A stretch of 64,000 nucleotides of DNA from Ascarosepion bandense (GCA_037127315.1 JBBBDQ010001918.1:5192501-5256500), one strand, 5' to 3'; shown: positions 10,125 to 20,893, counted from the stretch's first letter. Made by a program: numbers and translations. Notes: generated from the letters alone by a model not told the origin.

Positions 10125-10320
10125 CAATTAGTTAAGTGCCATACGTGATACACGCTTGGGTGATCATGTCTCGAAAGAGACATGACTGACTGGGTAGAAG
10201 ATTATCCCGCAGTAGGTTGCCATTGCTTTCTGCGGTAGACTGGATGCCAGCCAAGGCTATAGAACCCAACCTGTCCTGTTATTTGACTCATAGCTAGAGA
10301 CAGAAGAGATGTATCATATT
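10125..10320 (-). mobile_element. SINE-1, 5'-truncated, unit 1 of a triplication
   Basis: Minus strand. It contains TTAGTTAAGTGCCATACGTG, the CATGTCTCGAAAGAGACATG hairpin and the GACTGGATGCCAGCCAAGG block, and lacks the tRNA head. It is followed by a hairpin at 10,336-10,384. The pair is repeated from 10,435 and partly again from 10,828. Confidence 0.8.
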
Positions 10321-10335
10321 ATTAAGTAGTAATTA

Positions 10336-10384
10336 GTGGGGGATCAGTTTATTACTTCATAACAATATAAAACTGATCCCCCAC
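10336..10384. repeat. Inverted repeat GTGGGGGATCAGTTT
   Basis: GTGGGGGATCAGTTT and its inverse AAACTGATCCCCCAC are separated by about 18 nt. Decayed copies lie at 10,641-10,690 and 10,733-10,780, and one beside a SINE-1 at 50,091-50,148. Confidence 0.8.
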
Positions 10385-10434
10385 TTTATGCCCATTAGAA
10401 GCCTTAATCATGTTTTCAACTATTATATTCAGTT

Positions 10435-10625
10435 AGTTAAGTGCTATACGTGATACACGCTTGGGTGATCATGTCTCGAAAGAGACATGACTGACTGGGT
10501 AGAAGATTAGCTCGCAGTAGGTTGCCATTGCTTTCTGCGGTAGACTGGATGCCAGCCAAGGCTATAGAACCGAACCTGTCTTGTTATTTGACTCATAGCT
10601 AGAGGGGGAAGAGATGTATTATATT
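10435..10625 (-). mobile_element. SINE-1, 5'-truncated, unit 2
   Basis: Nearly identical to 10,125-10,320, including the GACTGGATGCCAGCCAAGG variant. This argues for duplication of a SINE-plus-hairpin segment rather than separate insertions. Confidence 0.8.
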
Positions 10626-10827
10626 ATTGAGTAGTAATTAGTGGGGAATCAGTTTATTACTTCATAACAATAGAAATCCGATCCCCCAATTTGTGACCAG
10701 TAGAAGCCTCAATCATGATTCCAACTATTAGTAGGGGATCGGTTTATTACTTTATAACAATATAAAACCGATCCCCCAATTTGTGACCAGTAGAAGCCTT
10801 AATCAGGAATCCAACTATTATATTCAT

Positions 10828-11040
10828 TCAGTTAGTTAAGTGCTATACGTGATACACGCTTTGGGTGATCATGTCTCGAAAAAGACATGACTGACTGGGC
10901 TAAAGATTATCCCGCAGTAGGTTGCCAGTATTTTCTGCGGTAGACTGGTTGCCAAACAAGTCTATAGAACCTAATGTGTCCTGCTATTTAACCCATAGAT
11001 GGAGAATAATTTCGCATGGTATTTGCGCGTAAGTGAATGT
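10828..11040 (-). mobile_element. SINE-1, 5'-truncated, unit 3
   Basis: Same 3' part on the minus strand, more diverged (GACTGGTTGCCAAACAAGTC), ending near GTATTTGCGCGTAAGTGAAT. Confidence 0.75.
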
Positions 11041-11049
11041 AACGAATTT

Positions 11050-11140
11050 AGATAAAGTACAAGAATATACGGAAGTACGTCAAGATGTCACTTCCGTTAA
11101 AATTACCAGAAAAAATGCGTGTAAATTTCAGCGCAGCAAC
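11050..11140 (+). repeat. Repeat W inner fragment
   Basis: ACAAGAATATACGGAAGTAC through AATTTCAGCGCAGCAACGAG aligns with 9,357-9,447 inside foldback W copy 1. Confidence 0.5.
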
Positions 11141-11559
11141 GAGCAACGGCAAGGTCTCATGATTTTACAGTTGGAATGGATAAATATAACCGTAAGTTCA
11201 ATGCTAACAGATTTTTTGTCGCAATTCCTGTTTTTAGAACTTTCTAAGCCTTCTTGCTTTATAGTCAATTTTATCTTCACAAATTTAAATGCAACATCAA
11301 TCGTCATCAACTACCTTTTTATCATCGGCAACACCCAATGTAAGGGAATGAAGCCAATAATGATTACAGAGGTGTGGAAACATTAATAATGAGTGGGAAG
11401 GGGAAAGATTTATCAAGAGAAGAGTAGATAGCGATCGACATTACATTTAATTTTTTCCAGGTAAATGTTTCCTGGAAAGCCTGGAGCCAGAAAGACGATC
11501 CGTAAGGGAGAAATGCGAGAAAAGAAACACTTAGCATAGAATTTAGGGCTAAATCTAGT

Positions 11560-11715
11560 CACTTCAAATACAAAGAGACGGATTAATACCTTTCCCAAGG
11601 GTATTTGTGCGTAAGTGAATGCAAGGAATTCAACATATAATGAACCTGACGGGAATTGGACCTCAGCTCTGTGATTAGCAATTCCGGGCATTATCCATTA
11701 CATCAATCGCTCATC
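11560..11715 (-). mobile_element. SINE-1 body with a different tRNA-like head
   Basis: The body GACGGATTAATACCTTTCCC is SINE-1, but the head read on the minus strand is GATTGATGTAATGGATAATG followed by GAGGTCCAATTCCCGTCAGG, a tRNA-like A box and B box unlike the usual SINE-1 head. The same head recurs at 11,850-11,935 and weakly at 19,140-19,205. Confidence 0.55.
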
Positions 11716-11769
11716 CAAGCTTACAACACCTATTTATTTAGTCAATACTGATTTAGAATTATAAATTTT

Positions 11770-11935
11770 ACTATTTAACCCATATCTGGGAGAAGAAGAT
11801 GGGTATCCATATCTCTCCCAAGTTTATTTGTGTGTATGGGAATATAATGAACCTGACGGGAATTGAAACTCAGCTCTGTGATTAACACTTCCGGGCATTA
11901 TCCACTACATCAATCGCTCATCCAAGCTTACAACA
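11770..11935 (-). mobile_element. SINE-1 variant, alternative head, copy 2
   Basis: Decayed SINE-1 body (TATTTAACCCATATCTGG) joined to the same alternative head (TGAACCTGACGGGAATTGAA, AACACTTCCGGGCATTATCC). Confidence 0.5.
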
Positions 11936-12005
11936 CCTGAGCGGTCACGCATCTTGGTTATGACATGGCACGACGTGGAATTCGAACTCGGCACCCCGAT
12001 GCCTT

Positions 12006-12663
12006 AAAAATTTAAAAAGTCTAGGTGCCTTGGAAAGAGCTCATTCGAACAATTAGCTGGAAATTATTCATAGAAACACACACAGAATGGCAACATCAAG
12101 ATGGTGGGAAAGTGACTGAACCCGGGTCGCCAGACCTTCTTAATTATTCTTCTATTGTCCTGAATAGTATATTTTTCTCATATTCCCTAACATTCAGTAG
12201 TCACCTCCTATCTTTTTAGTGGCCGTAAAATATATATATAAAGGCGAACGTGAAAGCAATGTTCTCGTTTCTCGCACAAGTGCGCCTGAATGCGATCGGT
12301 TAAGCTGTTTCAATGAAGCACAGAGTTTGTTCATATTCGCTTTTCCACCCGACATCCTACAACCAGCTGAATAAACATATTTCAACATCCGACGAAAAAC
12401 AAAGGAACATAAAAAAATACAAGGAAAGTAAACATCACTTCTTTTTAAAACTACAATCTCCATAGGGATGTAAATAATAAAAAATGGCCATTCTTTTATT
12501 CTTCCTCTGACAATTAACAAACACAGTAGCTTAAGAACTTAGTTTCATAGGTCGAAGAAAAAGAAAATCTTGTTGAATTTTAATTCGAACACCTTGAGGT
12601 TATTTTCTGAGTACTTAAAGTAAAATGACCAGTAATTTGTGATCCATTCGTAAGCATGTTAGA
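12006..12663. other. No recognised feature
   Basis: Contains frames of 64 codons (plus) and 108 codons (minus, 12,520-12,194), neither with a recognisable domain. No repeat matched elsewhere in the window. Confidence 0.3.
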
Positions 12664-13347
12664 CTAGCAGTATAGCCCGGCGTTGCTCGGGTGTAATGAA
12701 AGCTTTAAAACTAATCCATGGTCCTGGAGCTCAGACTCTTTGGACGTTGGTATGAAAAACTAAAAAGCAATAGTTGTTTCCAGTTAAAGCGAAACGGTAG
12801 ACTGAAAGAAAAATGAATGGATGTAAGTCCTGGTATCGAATTTTGAAGGTTAAATAAGCCCTCTGAGTAAATGGTATCATGGCTGAGACTAAGAACTACA
12901 ATTATACCTACTTAGAGCCAAACCCAAAGCAAAAAACTAAAATAAAAGGGCCGAAAAGATACAGACATACAAACATACAGGCAGATAAACAGACAAACAC
13001 AAAAACATCTTGCTTTATATATATATATTATCGATTTTTTGCACTATTGTAAGAACTGCAGCCTTGAAAACTCTGAATATTGTTTCTTATACCTTTGTCT
13101 ATGAGTATCTCAAATTTGATTAAAATCGGACCACTCCTTCTATAACCCAATTTTTTCGATTATCGATTTTCGATATTTATCGGGGGTACCTCGACACAAA
13201 CCCTAGCTGAGAACACTCGCAGACGCTTATAGTACAACTGTGTACATTTTCAAGAAAATCGGTTCAGCCGTTTCAGAGTCTATAAGTAACGGATGCACAC
13301 ACAGACACACACACACAGACAAAGTTCCATTTATAAATAAGTTTAGA
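12664..13347 (-). mobile_element. Non-autonomous Helitron
   Basis: Read on the minus strand it starts TCTAAACTTATTTATAAATG (13,347 down) and ends with the palindrome-like CCCGAGCAACGCCGGG, about 10 nt and CTAG (12,667-12,664). It is inserted between A and T. Terminal TC, a subterminal hairpin, CTRR and an A|T site are the Helitron hallmarks. The interior has GGCTGAACCGATTTTCTTGA and no Rep/helicase frame. A second copy lies at 46,619-47,101. Confidence 0.7.
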
Positions 13348-13408
13348 TATTCAGAATGTAATTTTGACAACTGACATACAAAGGAGACTACAACAATATC
13401 CTACATAA

Positions 13409-13712
13409 AGTGTGGCGCAGTGGGTATCGACTTGGAACGACAAATCATGGTACCGAGTTCGAATTCCAGTTGAGTTCCTTGCATTCACTTACGTACAAAT
13501 ACCCTTGGGAGAGGTATCAATCCGTCTCTTACCACCAGTTATGGGTTAAATAATAGTACAGATTGTGTTCTATAGCCTTGGCTGGCAACCAGTATACCGC
13601 AGAAAGCAATGGCAACCTGCTGCAGGATAATCTTCTGCCCAGTCAGTCATGTCTCTTTCGAGATATGATCGCTCAAAGCGTGTATCACGTATGGCACTTA
13701 ACTGACTGACTA
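13409..13712 (+). mobile_element. SINE-1, full length
   Basis: Complete about 300-bp copy: tRNA-like head with A box (GTGGCGCAGTGGGTATCGAC) and B box (GAGTTCGAATTCCAG), body GCATTCACTTACGTACAAAT, GGGTTAAATAATAGTACAGA, the CATGTCTCTTTCGAGATATG hairpin, and end ATGGCACTTAACTGACTGAC. This layout is that of a Pol III-transcribed, LINE-mobilised SINE. Related SINEs are known from octopus and squid; the exact named family was not checked. Confidence 0.85.
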
Positions 13713-13814
13713 ATGGAAATTGGCAAGAAAGAAAAAATCTTCAACTGCAAGAATATAGAATGTACAGTTGTCAGCAAAATAAAAAAAAACAGTCTAATAT
13801 GAGAATAGCAAATT

Positions 13815-13985
13815 CAGTCAGTCAGTAGACTGGTTGCCAGCCAAGGATAAAGAACACAATCTCTGCTGTCATTTAACCCATAACTGGTATTCGTGCGTAA
13901 GTGAATGTAACGATTTCAACTGAAATTCGTACTCAGATCCCCAATTTCTCGTTCTGAGCCGATATCCACTGCACCACAACGCACA
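13815..13985 (-). mobile_element. SINE-1, partial
   Basis: Minus strand: head side CGATATCCACTGCACCACAA at the right, body GACTGGTTGCCAGCCAAGGA at the left. The 3' end is missing. Confidence 0.75.
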
Positions 13986-14084
13986 TGACAAAATAGAAAC
14001 CAGTGCAAAATATGTCATATATGGGAATCTCTTAGATTCAGAGGACTGAAAATTCGAGACCGAAAGCTGAAGGTGAATTTAGAA

Positions 14085-14345
14085 GGTGTCGGGTGCGTAT
14101 ACCAGTGTAATTCGTTGCATTCACTTACGCGCAAATACCATGCGGAAAGGTATTAATCCTTCTCTTCCTACCAGCTATGTGTCAAATAACAGGACAGATT
14201 GGGTTCTAAACCCTTGGTTTGCAACCAGTCTACCGCAGAAAGTAATGGCAATCGCTTCGGGATAAGCTTCTGCCCAGTCAGTCATTACTCTTTCGAGACA
14301 TGATCGGCCAAGCGTGTATCACGTATGGCACTTAATTGACTTATT
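14085..14345 (+). mobile_element. SINE-1, head decayed
   Basis: Body GTTGCATTCACTTACGCGCA, CCAGTCTACCGCAGAAAGTA and end GTATCACGTATGGCACTTAA are intact. The tRNA-like head is not recognisable. Confidence 0.75.
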
Positions 14346-14539
14346 AATCGACAGAGGTATCCTAGCAAAGTACGGAACAATCATTCAGCTATAAGAAAAC
14401 AGAGTGAACGGTTGTCGGCAAAAGGAACAGTTCAACCAGTTAATTATAAACCAAATGTGTATAAATTAATAATTGTTGAACAAATACGATATTTATCTAT
14501 TTCCTATTCAACAATTTTTCCTTTGCTTTTATTATAAAA

Positions 14540-14735
14540 CTATAGAATCTACCATAAACAAAATCAGAAAAAGGACCTAAGACAAGACCAAGATACTTCC
14601 ATTTACCATACTTATTACAATGAAGCAATCTTTAGACAATTTATTTGTGCTTAGATATGCAGATGATACTGTGTTGATAGAAGCCACAGAAAGAAAAACA
14701 CACAATCTTTCACAGAAGATTATATTTTTACATTC
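14540..14735 (+). mobile_element. LINE-B reverse transcriptase fragment
   Basis: Frame around 14,650 reads LRYADDTVLIEATERKTHNL, the YADD catalytic box plus following residues. Similarity is lost just after, where a duplicated non-coding segment starts. Confidence 0.7.
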
Positions 14736-15035
14736 TCGGCTTAAAGACCTCATATCCCACATTTCAACTCATTATATTTTCATGCAGCTAGTCAATGACA
14801 TTTGTTTGTATTTTTTCTTTTTTCTCTTGTCATCATTTATAAACAGATTTCAGTCTCAACACCTGAACCATCTGCCAAAAATTTTTATGGATCCATAAAA
14901 TCTGACTTTGTGTCCCTTTTTAATTCTGATTCCTATGTAGTATATTCATCTGTATTTTCTTTGCCGTGTTCTAAAATTATAGAATTTATCAAGCATAAAA
15001 TTAGAAAAGGGCCAAAGATGTTTCTGTAATTCTTT
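14735..15035 (+). repeat. Duplicated segment within LINE-B debris, copy 1
   Basis: TTCTCGGCTTAAAGACCTCA through CCTATGTAGTATATTCATCT recurs at 15,315-15,600 with few differences, about 580 bp downstream. The duplication carries part of LINE-B (KIIEFIKHKIRK) at its right side. Confidence 0.7.
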
Positions 15036-15089
15036 CATTTGTCTTCACCTTTTCCTTCTCTAAGCCTATTTTACCTTTTGGCCTCGTTC

Positions 15090-15185
15090 TTTTACCAATA
15101 AAAATGCTTACAGAATTATTATTGGACACAACCTTAGATATTCAGATGACACTGTGCTGATAGCAGGCATAGAAAGGTTGGTTGT
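15090..15185 (+). mobile_element. LINE-B reverse transcriptase fragment
   Basis: Translates to LRYSDDTVLIAGIERL in one frame: the YxDD box again (YSDD). Confidence 0.65.
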
Positions 15186-15314
15186 TTTGTGGCATATCAA
15201 CCTCGGCGGGTCATTTATTGCCAACTAATTTTTTTTATTGCTGGTTATTATGCTGTTGTTCTACTAAAGGAATATAAGAATATGCCTTCTTCCGTGATCA
15301 TTTTTCAATTCTTC

Positions 15315-15600
15315 CCTGATATTCTCGGCTTAAAGACCTCTTATCCCACATTTCAACTCATTATATTTTCATGCAGTTAGTCAATGGTATTGGTTTGTAT
15401 TTTTCTTTTTTCTCTTGCCATCATTTATAAACAGATTTCAGTCTCAACACCTGAACCATCTGCCAAAACCTTTATGTAGCCATAAAATCTGACTTTGTGT
15501 CCCTTTTCAATTCTGATTCCTACGAAGTATATTCATCTATTTTTCTTTGCCTTATTCGAAAATTATAGAATCTATCATGCACAAAATTAGAAAACGACCA
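15315..15600 (+). repeat. Duplicated segment within LINE-B debris, copy 2
   Basis: Partner of 14,735-15,035; the shared block includes CATTTCAACTCATTATATTT and TCAGTCTCAACACCTGAACC. Confidence 0.7.
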
Positions 15601-16735
15601 AAGATGTTTTCTCTCACCAGACTTATTCAATCTTTACAATGAAGCAATCTTTAGAAAATTACAAGTCCTTACAGAATTCATTATTAGTGGACATAAACTT
15701 AGATATGTAGATGATACTATGTTGATAGCAGGCATAGAAAGGAAACGGCACAATATTTTACAGAAATTAGTTAAGGAAAGAAATAAGAATAGATTAAACA
15801 TCAACTCTAAGAAGACTTAATGTACAGTTGTCAGCAAAAGAAACAGTCCAACATGGGAATTACTAATTGGAGATACCAAAATTAACAAGTGCAAAGTATA
15901 TAACTGGGAAGTGTTGGAACAGAAAATGGAGAATACAAGACTGAAATTCGAAGGCACTTTGTGATAGCTGAAGCTGCCTTCCAGAATATAAGCATATAAG
16001 AAACATGACAATTGAAAACAAAGAAAAAAATTCTAAACTGTTATGTAATACACATTTTACAGACAGAGCTATCGCAGCAAAGCACAGAACAGCCATGCAA
16101 TAGTAAGAAGAAAAATGTATGGTTGTTGGCAAAAGAAACAGTCCAACATGTGAATTACTAATTGGAGATACCGAAATTAACAAGTACAAAAATGTATATA
16201 ACTTGGAGAGTTTGGAACAGGAGATGGAAAATACAAGACTGAAATTCAAAGGCATATTGGCACAGTTAAAGATGTTAAGGAAAGAAACAAGAAGATTTCA
16301 CTGGAAACAAACAAAAGAGCACTGAACAGTTATATAATATCGTTACTCCTTTATAGAAGCGAATGCTATCATCACAGATAGAGAAGAAACTTAGCGCAAC
16401 AGAAATGTGGTTCTACAGAAGGATGCTGAGAATACCATGAGTTAAACACATGAGCAACAAGAGAGTTTTAGAGAAAATGGAGCCAAAATGGAACTTTTTA
16501 TACGTAGCATCAGCAAGAAGCAGTAAAAATTTCTAGAATACATAATAAGGAAAGAAAGCTTGGAAATTTTGACACTTAAAAGCAAGGGGGACAGAGGAAA
16601 ACTGCATAACAAGATTTGGTAAATGGTTAGCAGAACAAGGATTAGAAAATACATCAAAACGAAAAAATACAAAGGATAGGAAATTGCGGAGATCTATGAC
16701 CATCCACGTCCTTAATGGTCAGGGCATAAATACTG
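15575..16735 (+). mobile_element. LINE-B, long degenerate copy
   Basis: Frame-shifted similarity from before the YxDD box (GHKLRYVDDTMLIAGIERKR at about 15,690) through NSPTWELLIGDTKINK (15,848), a second copy of that part at about 16,130, and the C-terminus (ATEMWFYRRMLR at about 16,400) to a decayed 3' end near 16,735. The NSPTxELLIGDT segment occurs twice (15.85 and 16.13 kb), so the copy was internally duplicated. Many stops; not coding. Confidence 0.65.
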
Positions 16736-16799
16736 TTTTACTTTTCTTTCTTTGTTAATATCCGTTTGGAAAAAATATTGCTTTTATTTTTATAATGAA

Positions 16800-17190
16800 T
16801 TTGGGTCCTGGGTATGACAGTAAATTGCATCCGGCAGCAAGGCCTCTGATTTGGAGGTTGTGAGGAGCATGGAATTACCTCTTAATTGCTGTTGTTCCCA
16901 CGTCCACCCTGACCCGGAGTAGTAGCACCTGTTACGGTCTCAGCTATGGGTAAATAGTTAGCTGTCAAAATGCTATGAAAGTATAAAAATAGACTCTTAC
17001 AGAAATATATACATAAGAATACACTGTTATAGAAAAATACACATTTTTGATGAAAAATATTACAAATAATACATTTTTGAAGAAAAAATTATTACTATAA
17101 CACATTTTTGAAAGAAAAAATATTCTCAGCAAAACATTTTGAATACAAAACTAGAAGGCATTTTCAGTTTTATAACATAAAAAAGAATAA
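16800..17190 (+). repeat. Dispersed repeat R, copy 2, left part
   Basis: Aligns with 375-725: GGAGGTTGTGAGGAGCATGG, AGCTATGGGTAAATAG, AACACATTTTTGAAAG, GCATTTTCAGTTTTATAAC. Interrupted at about 17,191 by a minus-strand LINE-B. Confidence 0.6.
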
Positions 17191-17900
17191 AAACAGAGAA
17201 TTCTTCTTCTTCTTCTTCTATGTGCGCTCTCCCTTCAGGGCGTAGGCGGTCATGGCCTCTACGTCTTCCTATGCCTGGTTTCTCTTAGCGCGCCTTCTCC
17301 TGTTGCACCATGCAACCCTCGTTCCATCATCCACCTGATTAGGTCCTTCAAATATGTTATCTACTGCTTTCCCTTGTCTCTTTTTCCCTCTATCTGGCCT
17401 GTTAGTATCAGGTTCTCCAATCCCTCTTTCCTCATTGCATGTCCCAGGAACTTTAGCTGTCTCTTCGTGATGCTCATTATTAATTTCCTTTTCGTTTCCA
17501 TCATTTCCAAAACCTCATCATTGCTCGATCCATGATATTCACAGCATCCTTCTGTAGAACCAGATTTCATTTGCTTTAAGTTTTTCCTTAATCTTTGATG
17601 ATATTTTCCAACATTCACTGCCATATTGAAGAACTGACATCACATAGCAATCCAGTACTCTCTTCTTTGTTTCTAGTGAAATTTTCCTGTCTCTTAATAT
17701 TCTACTCAGCTTCTGGAATGCATCCTTCGCCATGCCAATTCGACTCTGGATCTCTGTGTCGCACTTTCCATCTTCGATGATATTGTCCAACATTCACTGC
17801 CAGATTGAAGAACTGACATCACATAGCAATCCAGTACTCTCTCTTTTGGTTTCTATCGAAATTGTCCTGTTTCTTAATACTTTACTCGAAAATCTGAGTA
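17191..17900 (-). mobile_element. LINE-B inserted into repeat R
   Basis: Minus strand, from a (TTC)n tail (the (GAA)n end) at the left to the RT C-terminal region: DGKCDTEIQSRIGMAKDAFQ, RDRKISLETKKRVLDCYV and RRQL/RKRQL-KFLGHAMRKEGLEN. An internal segment of about 180 bp is duplicated (17,590-17,700 and 17,770-17,880). Frameshifts near 17,540-17,620 break the frame. Confidence 0.8.
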
Positions 17901-18015
17901 AAGCAAACTTCTCGCTATGACCGAACATTAAAAATACCTTCAAACCCCAGCTTTTTCATTAAACAACCCACAGAGGTATTGATATGCCATTAAACAAAAT
18001 TCAAACTCAAAATGA
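17901..18015 (+). repeat. Dispersed repeat R, copy 2, right part
   Basis: Resumes the R alignment after the LINE: CTTCTCGCTATGACCGAACA matches CTTCTCACTGTAACGGAACA at about 770, ending ATATGCCATTAAACAAAATT. Confidence 0.6.
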
Positions 18016-18838
18016 ATTTGGATAAGATGCATATCAGAAAGCTTTACGCTTTATGAATTATAAAAATGTGTCGCCAATTTTGCTCCGGAAATTATTCTCT
18101 CAATGATTCTCCTCTCTCTTGGACAATAGCAGAGAGAAATAATGGATTCTTTTCTCTGAGTTTGAATTCAAAGGGAAGGTATATTCATTCCCTATGTTTC
18201 TTTGCCATTTTCCGTTTACTTTTGTAACGTAATAATTCTAGTAAGCGACCTATGAGAAGTGGTTTTGCTACTAAACAATAGCCAGATGCTAGAAATGGTT
18301 CAAACACAAGTTTTACACGTTGCTTTAGCAACACAGCTTGTCTCTCTTTCTGGTGTTCATGCTTCTATAAACAACTTATTTCCAAAATCAGAAACAACAT
18401 AGGATGTATAAACTTTCTTCTAGTGGCTTTTATTTATATAACTGCTTGCTTGGGTCGTATGGGATCAATGTTGATGACCTTTAACAATGAACGAACCTTT
18501 TCTCAAACAAGAAGGGCTGGTTTAAATAAAAATTCAAATACACTTCTATGTTTTTTTGGTTTTTGGTACACACCTTTTGTATGCATTACTCAGATTTCTC
18601 ACACATTCACCCACAAAATGTATGTTGTTTTCCTATTCTATCATGAACTATAAGATGATCTTAATTAGTTTTTATTGACTTATTTTTTGTGGATTATCAA
18701 CCTTTTGCAATTTTTTGTCGATTGCAGGTTGTTTAAAGCCATAAATATTTTTTTAGATTATAAGTATTTATTGATGAACGTTCAAGTAATTAACCCATCG
18801 AAGTCTGTATTAGGTTCATCCAAACGTTTCCCAAATGT
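18016..18838. other. No recognised feature
   Basis: About 820 bp without a match to other repeats here. Frames of 76 and 63 codons (18,423-18,653; 18,675-18,866) have no recognisable domain. Confidence 0.3.
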
Positions 18839-19117
18839 CAGTCAGTTAGTTAAGTGCCATACGTGATACACGCTGGGGTGATCATATCTCGAAACAGACA
18901 TGCCTGAGTGGTAGGTTACCATTACTTTCTGCGGTAGATTGGTTGCCAATCAAGACTATATAATCCAGTCTGTCCTGCTATTTAATTCATAGTTGAAGGA
19001 AGAAGAGACGAATTAATATCTTTCTCAAGGGTATTTACGCATTAGTGATCGCACCGAATTCAACTGGAATTCGATCTCGGCTCTCCGATTTCTTGTCACT
19101 AGCCGATACCCACCGTG
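18839..19117 (-). mobile_element. SINE-1
   Basis: Minus strand: GTTAAGTGCCATACGTGATA at the left, GGTAGATTGGTTGCCAATCA, and a head with CTAGCCGATACCCACCGTGC at the right. A fragment of the alternative tRNA-like head follows at about 19,140-19,205. Confidence 0.75.
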
Positions 19118-19439
19118 CGTAACTAAATATAACGAATTCCTCTTGAATTAGAACTCTGTGTCCGATTACCAATTCCGAGGAGTTATCCATTACAGCAACT
19201 GAAACACCCAAAACGCTTCTCTAATAAAAGGTGAAACCGTTTTGCGCAGATGAAAATGTGTAGAAATTTCTTAAATCGTTAGATAACCCACTGTAAATTT
19301 TCGGCCCGATTCTTACAATGCTTGGCTGATCTTCGATTATTATAATATTTAATATTAAAAGACATTTACTAACAAAAAAGATAAAATCATAACCAAAAAT
19401 ATCGAAATGAAATCGTCTAAATTATATCCCTTTCTTTTT

Positions 19440-19478
19440 CTCTTCCCTTCTGTCTGTCTGTCTGTCTCTTGCTCTCTT

Positions 19479-19519
<41 letters not shown>

Positions 19520-19520
19520 C
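19440..19520. repeat. (TCTG)n(CT)n(TA)n compound microsatellite
   Basis: Short tandem runs in series, ending in a 22-bp TA run. Confidence 0.85.
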
Positions 19521-19582
19521 CTCGAGGAAATATTCCTTTAAAAACTTAAACTGTCAATTAATAGAATCTGCAATGACAACTG

Positions 19583-19880
19583 TCAATCAGTTAAGTACCA
19601 CACGTAATATACGCTTGGGCGATCATGTCTCGAAAGAGACATGACTGACTGGGCAGAAGATTATCTCGCAGTAGGTTGCCATTGCTCTCTGCAGTAGACT
19701 GGTTGCCGACCAAGGCTATAGAACCCAATCTGTCCTGCTATTTAACCCATAACTGGAAGGAAGAGACGGATTAATACCTTTCCCAAGGGTATTTGCACGT
19801 AAGTGAATGCAAGGAATTCAAATGGTATTCAAACTCGGCTCCCCGATTTCTCGTTCCGACTCCACTGTGCCACAATGTAC
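19583..19880 (-). mobile_element. SINE-1, near full length
   Basis: Minus strand: GTTAAGTACCACACGTAATA, the CATGTCTCGAAAGAGACATG hairpin, GGTAGACTGG-type block (GCAGTAGACTGGTTGCCGAC), TTGCACGTAAGTGAATGCAA, and head CTCCCCGATTTCTCGTTCCG ending in CACTGTGCCACAATG. Confidence 0.8.
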
Positions 19881-19968
19881 ATCCGAACCAAGAAGTACTT
19901 TAAAAAAAAATCTCTGTTTTTGGTCAAATAATGGGAAGTGGGTTGAGTCGAGCCCTTTACAGGACCCT

Positions 19969-19969
<1 letters not shown>

Positions 19970-20016
<47 letters not shown>

Positions 20017-20063
20017 ACGGTGTATTTAATATATAGATTTTTTAGTTAATAGATTATTTCTTA

Positions 20064-20110
<47 letters not shown>
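19970..20110. repeat. (GT)n, then (CA)n(TA)n
   Basis: A GT run at about 19,974-20,012 and a CA/TA compound run at 20,066-20,109, separated by about 50 bp. Confidence 0.9.
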
Positions 20111-20112
<2 letters not shown>

Positions 20113-20205
20113 GAACAGATTTTATTAAAAATTAGCAGACATAATGTGTGTAATTTATAAATAAATAAGATATACATCAGAAAATATTTTATAATTTTAA
20201 TAGAA

Positions 20206-20462
20206 GTCAGTCAGTTAAGTACCACACGCAATATACGCTTGGGTGATCATGTCTCGAAAGAGACATGACTGACTGGGCAGAAGATTACCTCGCAGTAGAT
20301 TGCCATTACTTTCTGCGGTAGACTGGTTGCTAGCCAAGGCTATAAAACCCAATCTGTCCTATTATTTAACCCATAACTGGAAGGAAGAGACGGATTAATA
20401 CCTTTCTTCAGGATAATCTGCTCGTAAGTGAAATGCACGGAATTCAACTGGAATTCGAGCTG
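20206..20462 (-). mobile_element. SINE-1, head truncated
   Basis: Minus strand, very similar to 19,583-19,880 (shared GTACCACACG..ATATACGC variant), ending at GGAATTCAACTGGAATTCGA. The shared variants suggest a subfamily or duplication. Confidence 0.8.
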
Positions 20463-20639
20463 TAGAAAAATGTTTATAGAAAGAACGTTTTTTCATGCTT
20501 CAACACGTGTGTTGCCCATGACATTACAACATTAAAAAAATTTCATTTTAGATAATTTTCAAGTTCTAATGAACGCTAAGCAATTTGTCAACCGAATCAA
20601 GAGGAAAATTTACAGTAATTTTTAGCAACACAGTTTTGC

Positions 20640-20870
20640 GATTATTTTTTTTTTTTTTACCACAACTCACACCCCTGAAGATGATCTCGGAAGGAGACTG
20701 AAAGTACTTGGGAACATCGAGAAATGAATAATAGAATCATCTGCAAACGTTACAGCTCATTTCTTTCAACTTCCAATTATAATACGTGAAAGATTATTCG
20801 TGAGTATAAACAGATTTTATTAAAAATAAGCAGACACAATATTTGCAACTTATTTAATCTTACGTTTCTA
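20640..20870 (+). repeat. Repeat S, copy 2
   Basis: CCCCTGAAGATGATCTCGGA, AGTACTTGGGAACATCGAGA and GAAAGATTATTCGTGAGTAT match, on the opposite strand, the loop and right arm of the foldback at 2,651-2,881. Part of an arm also lies at 20,110-20,140. Confidence 0.5.
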
Positions 20871-20893
20871 ACATAAAATCTGCTGCCTAAATA

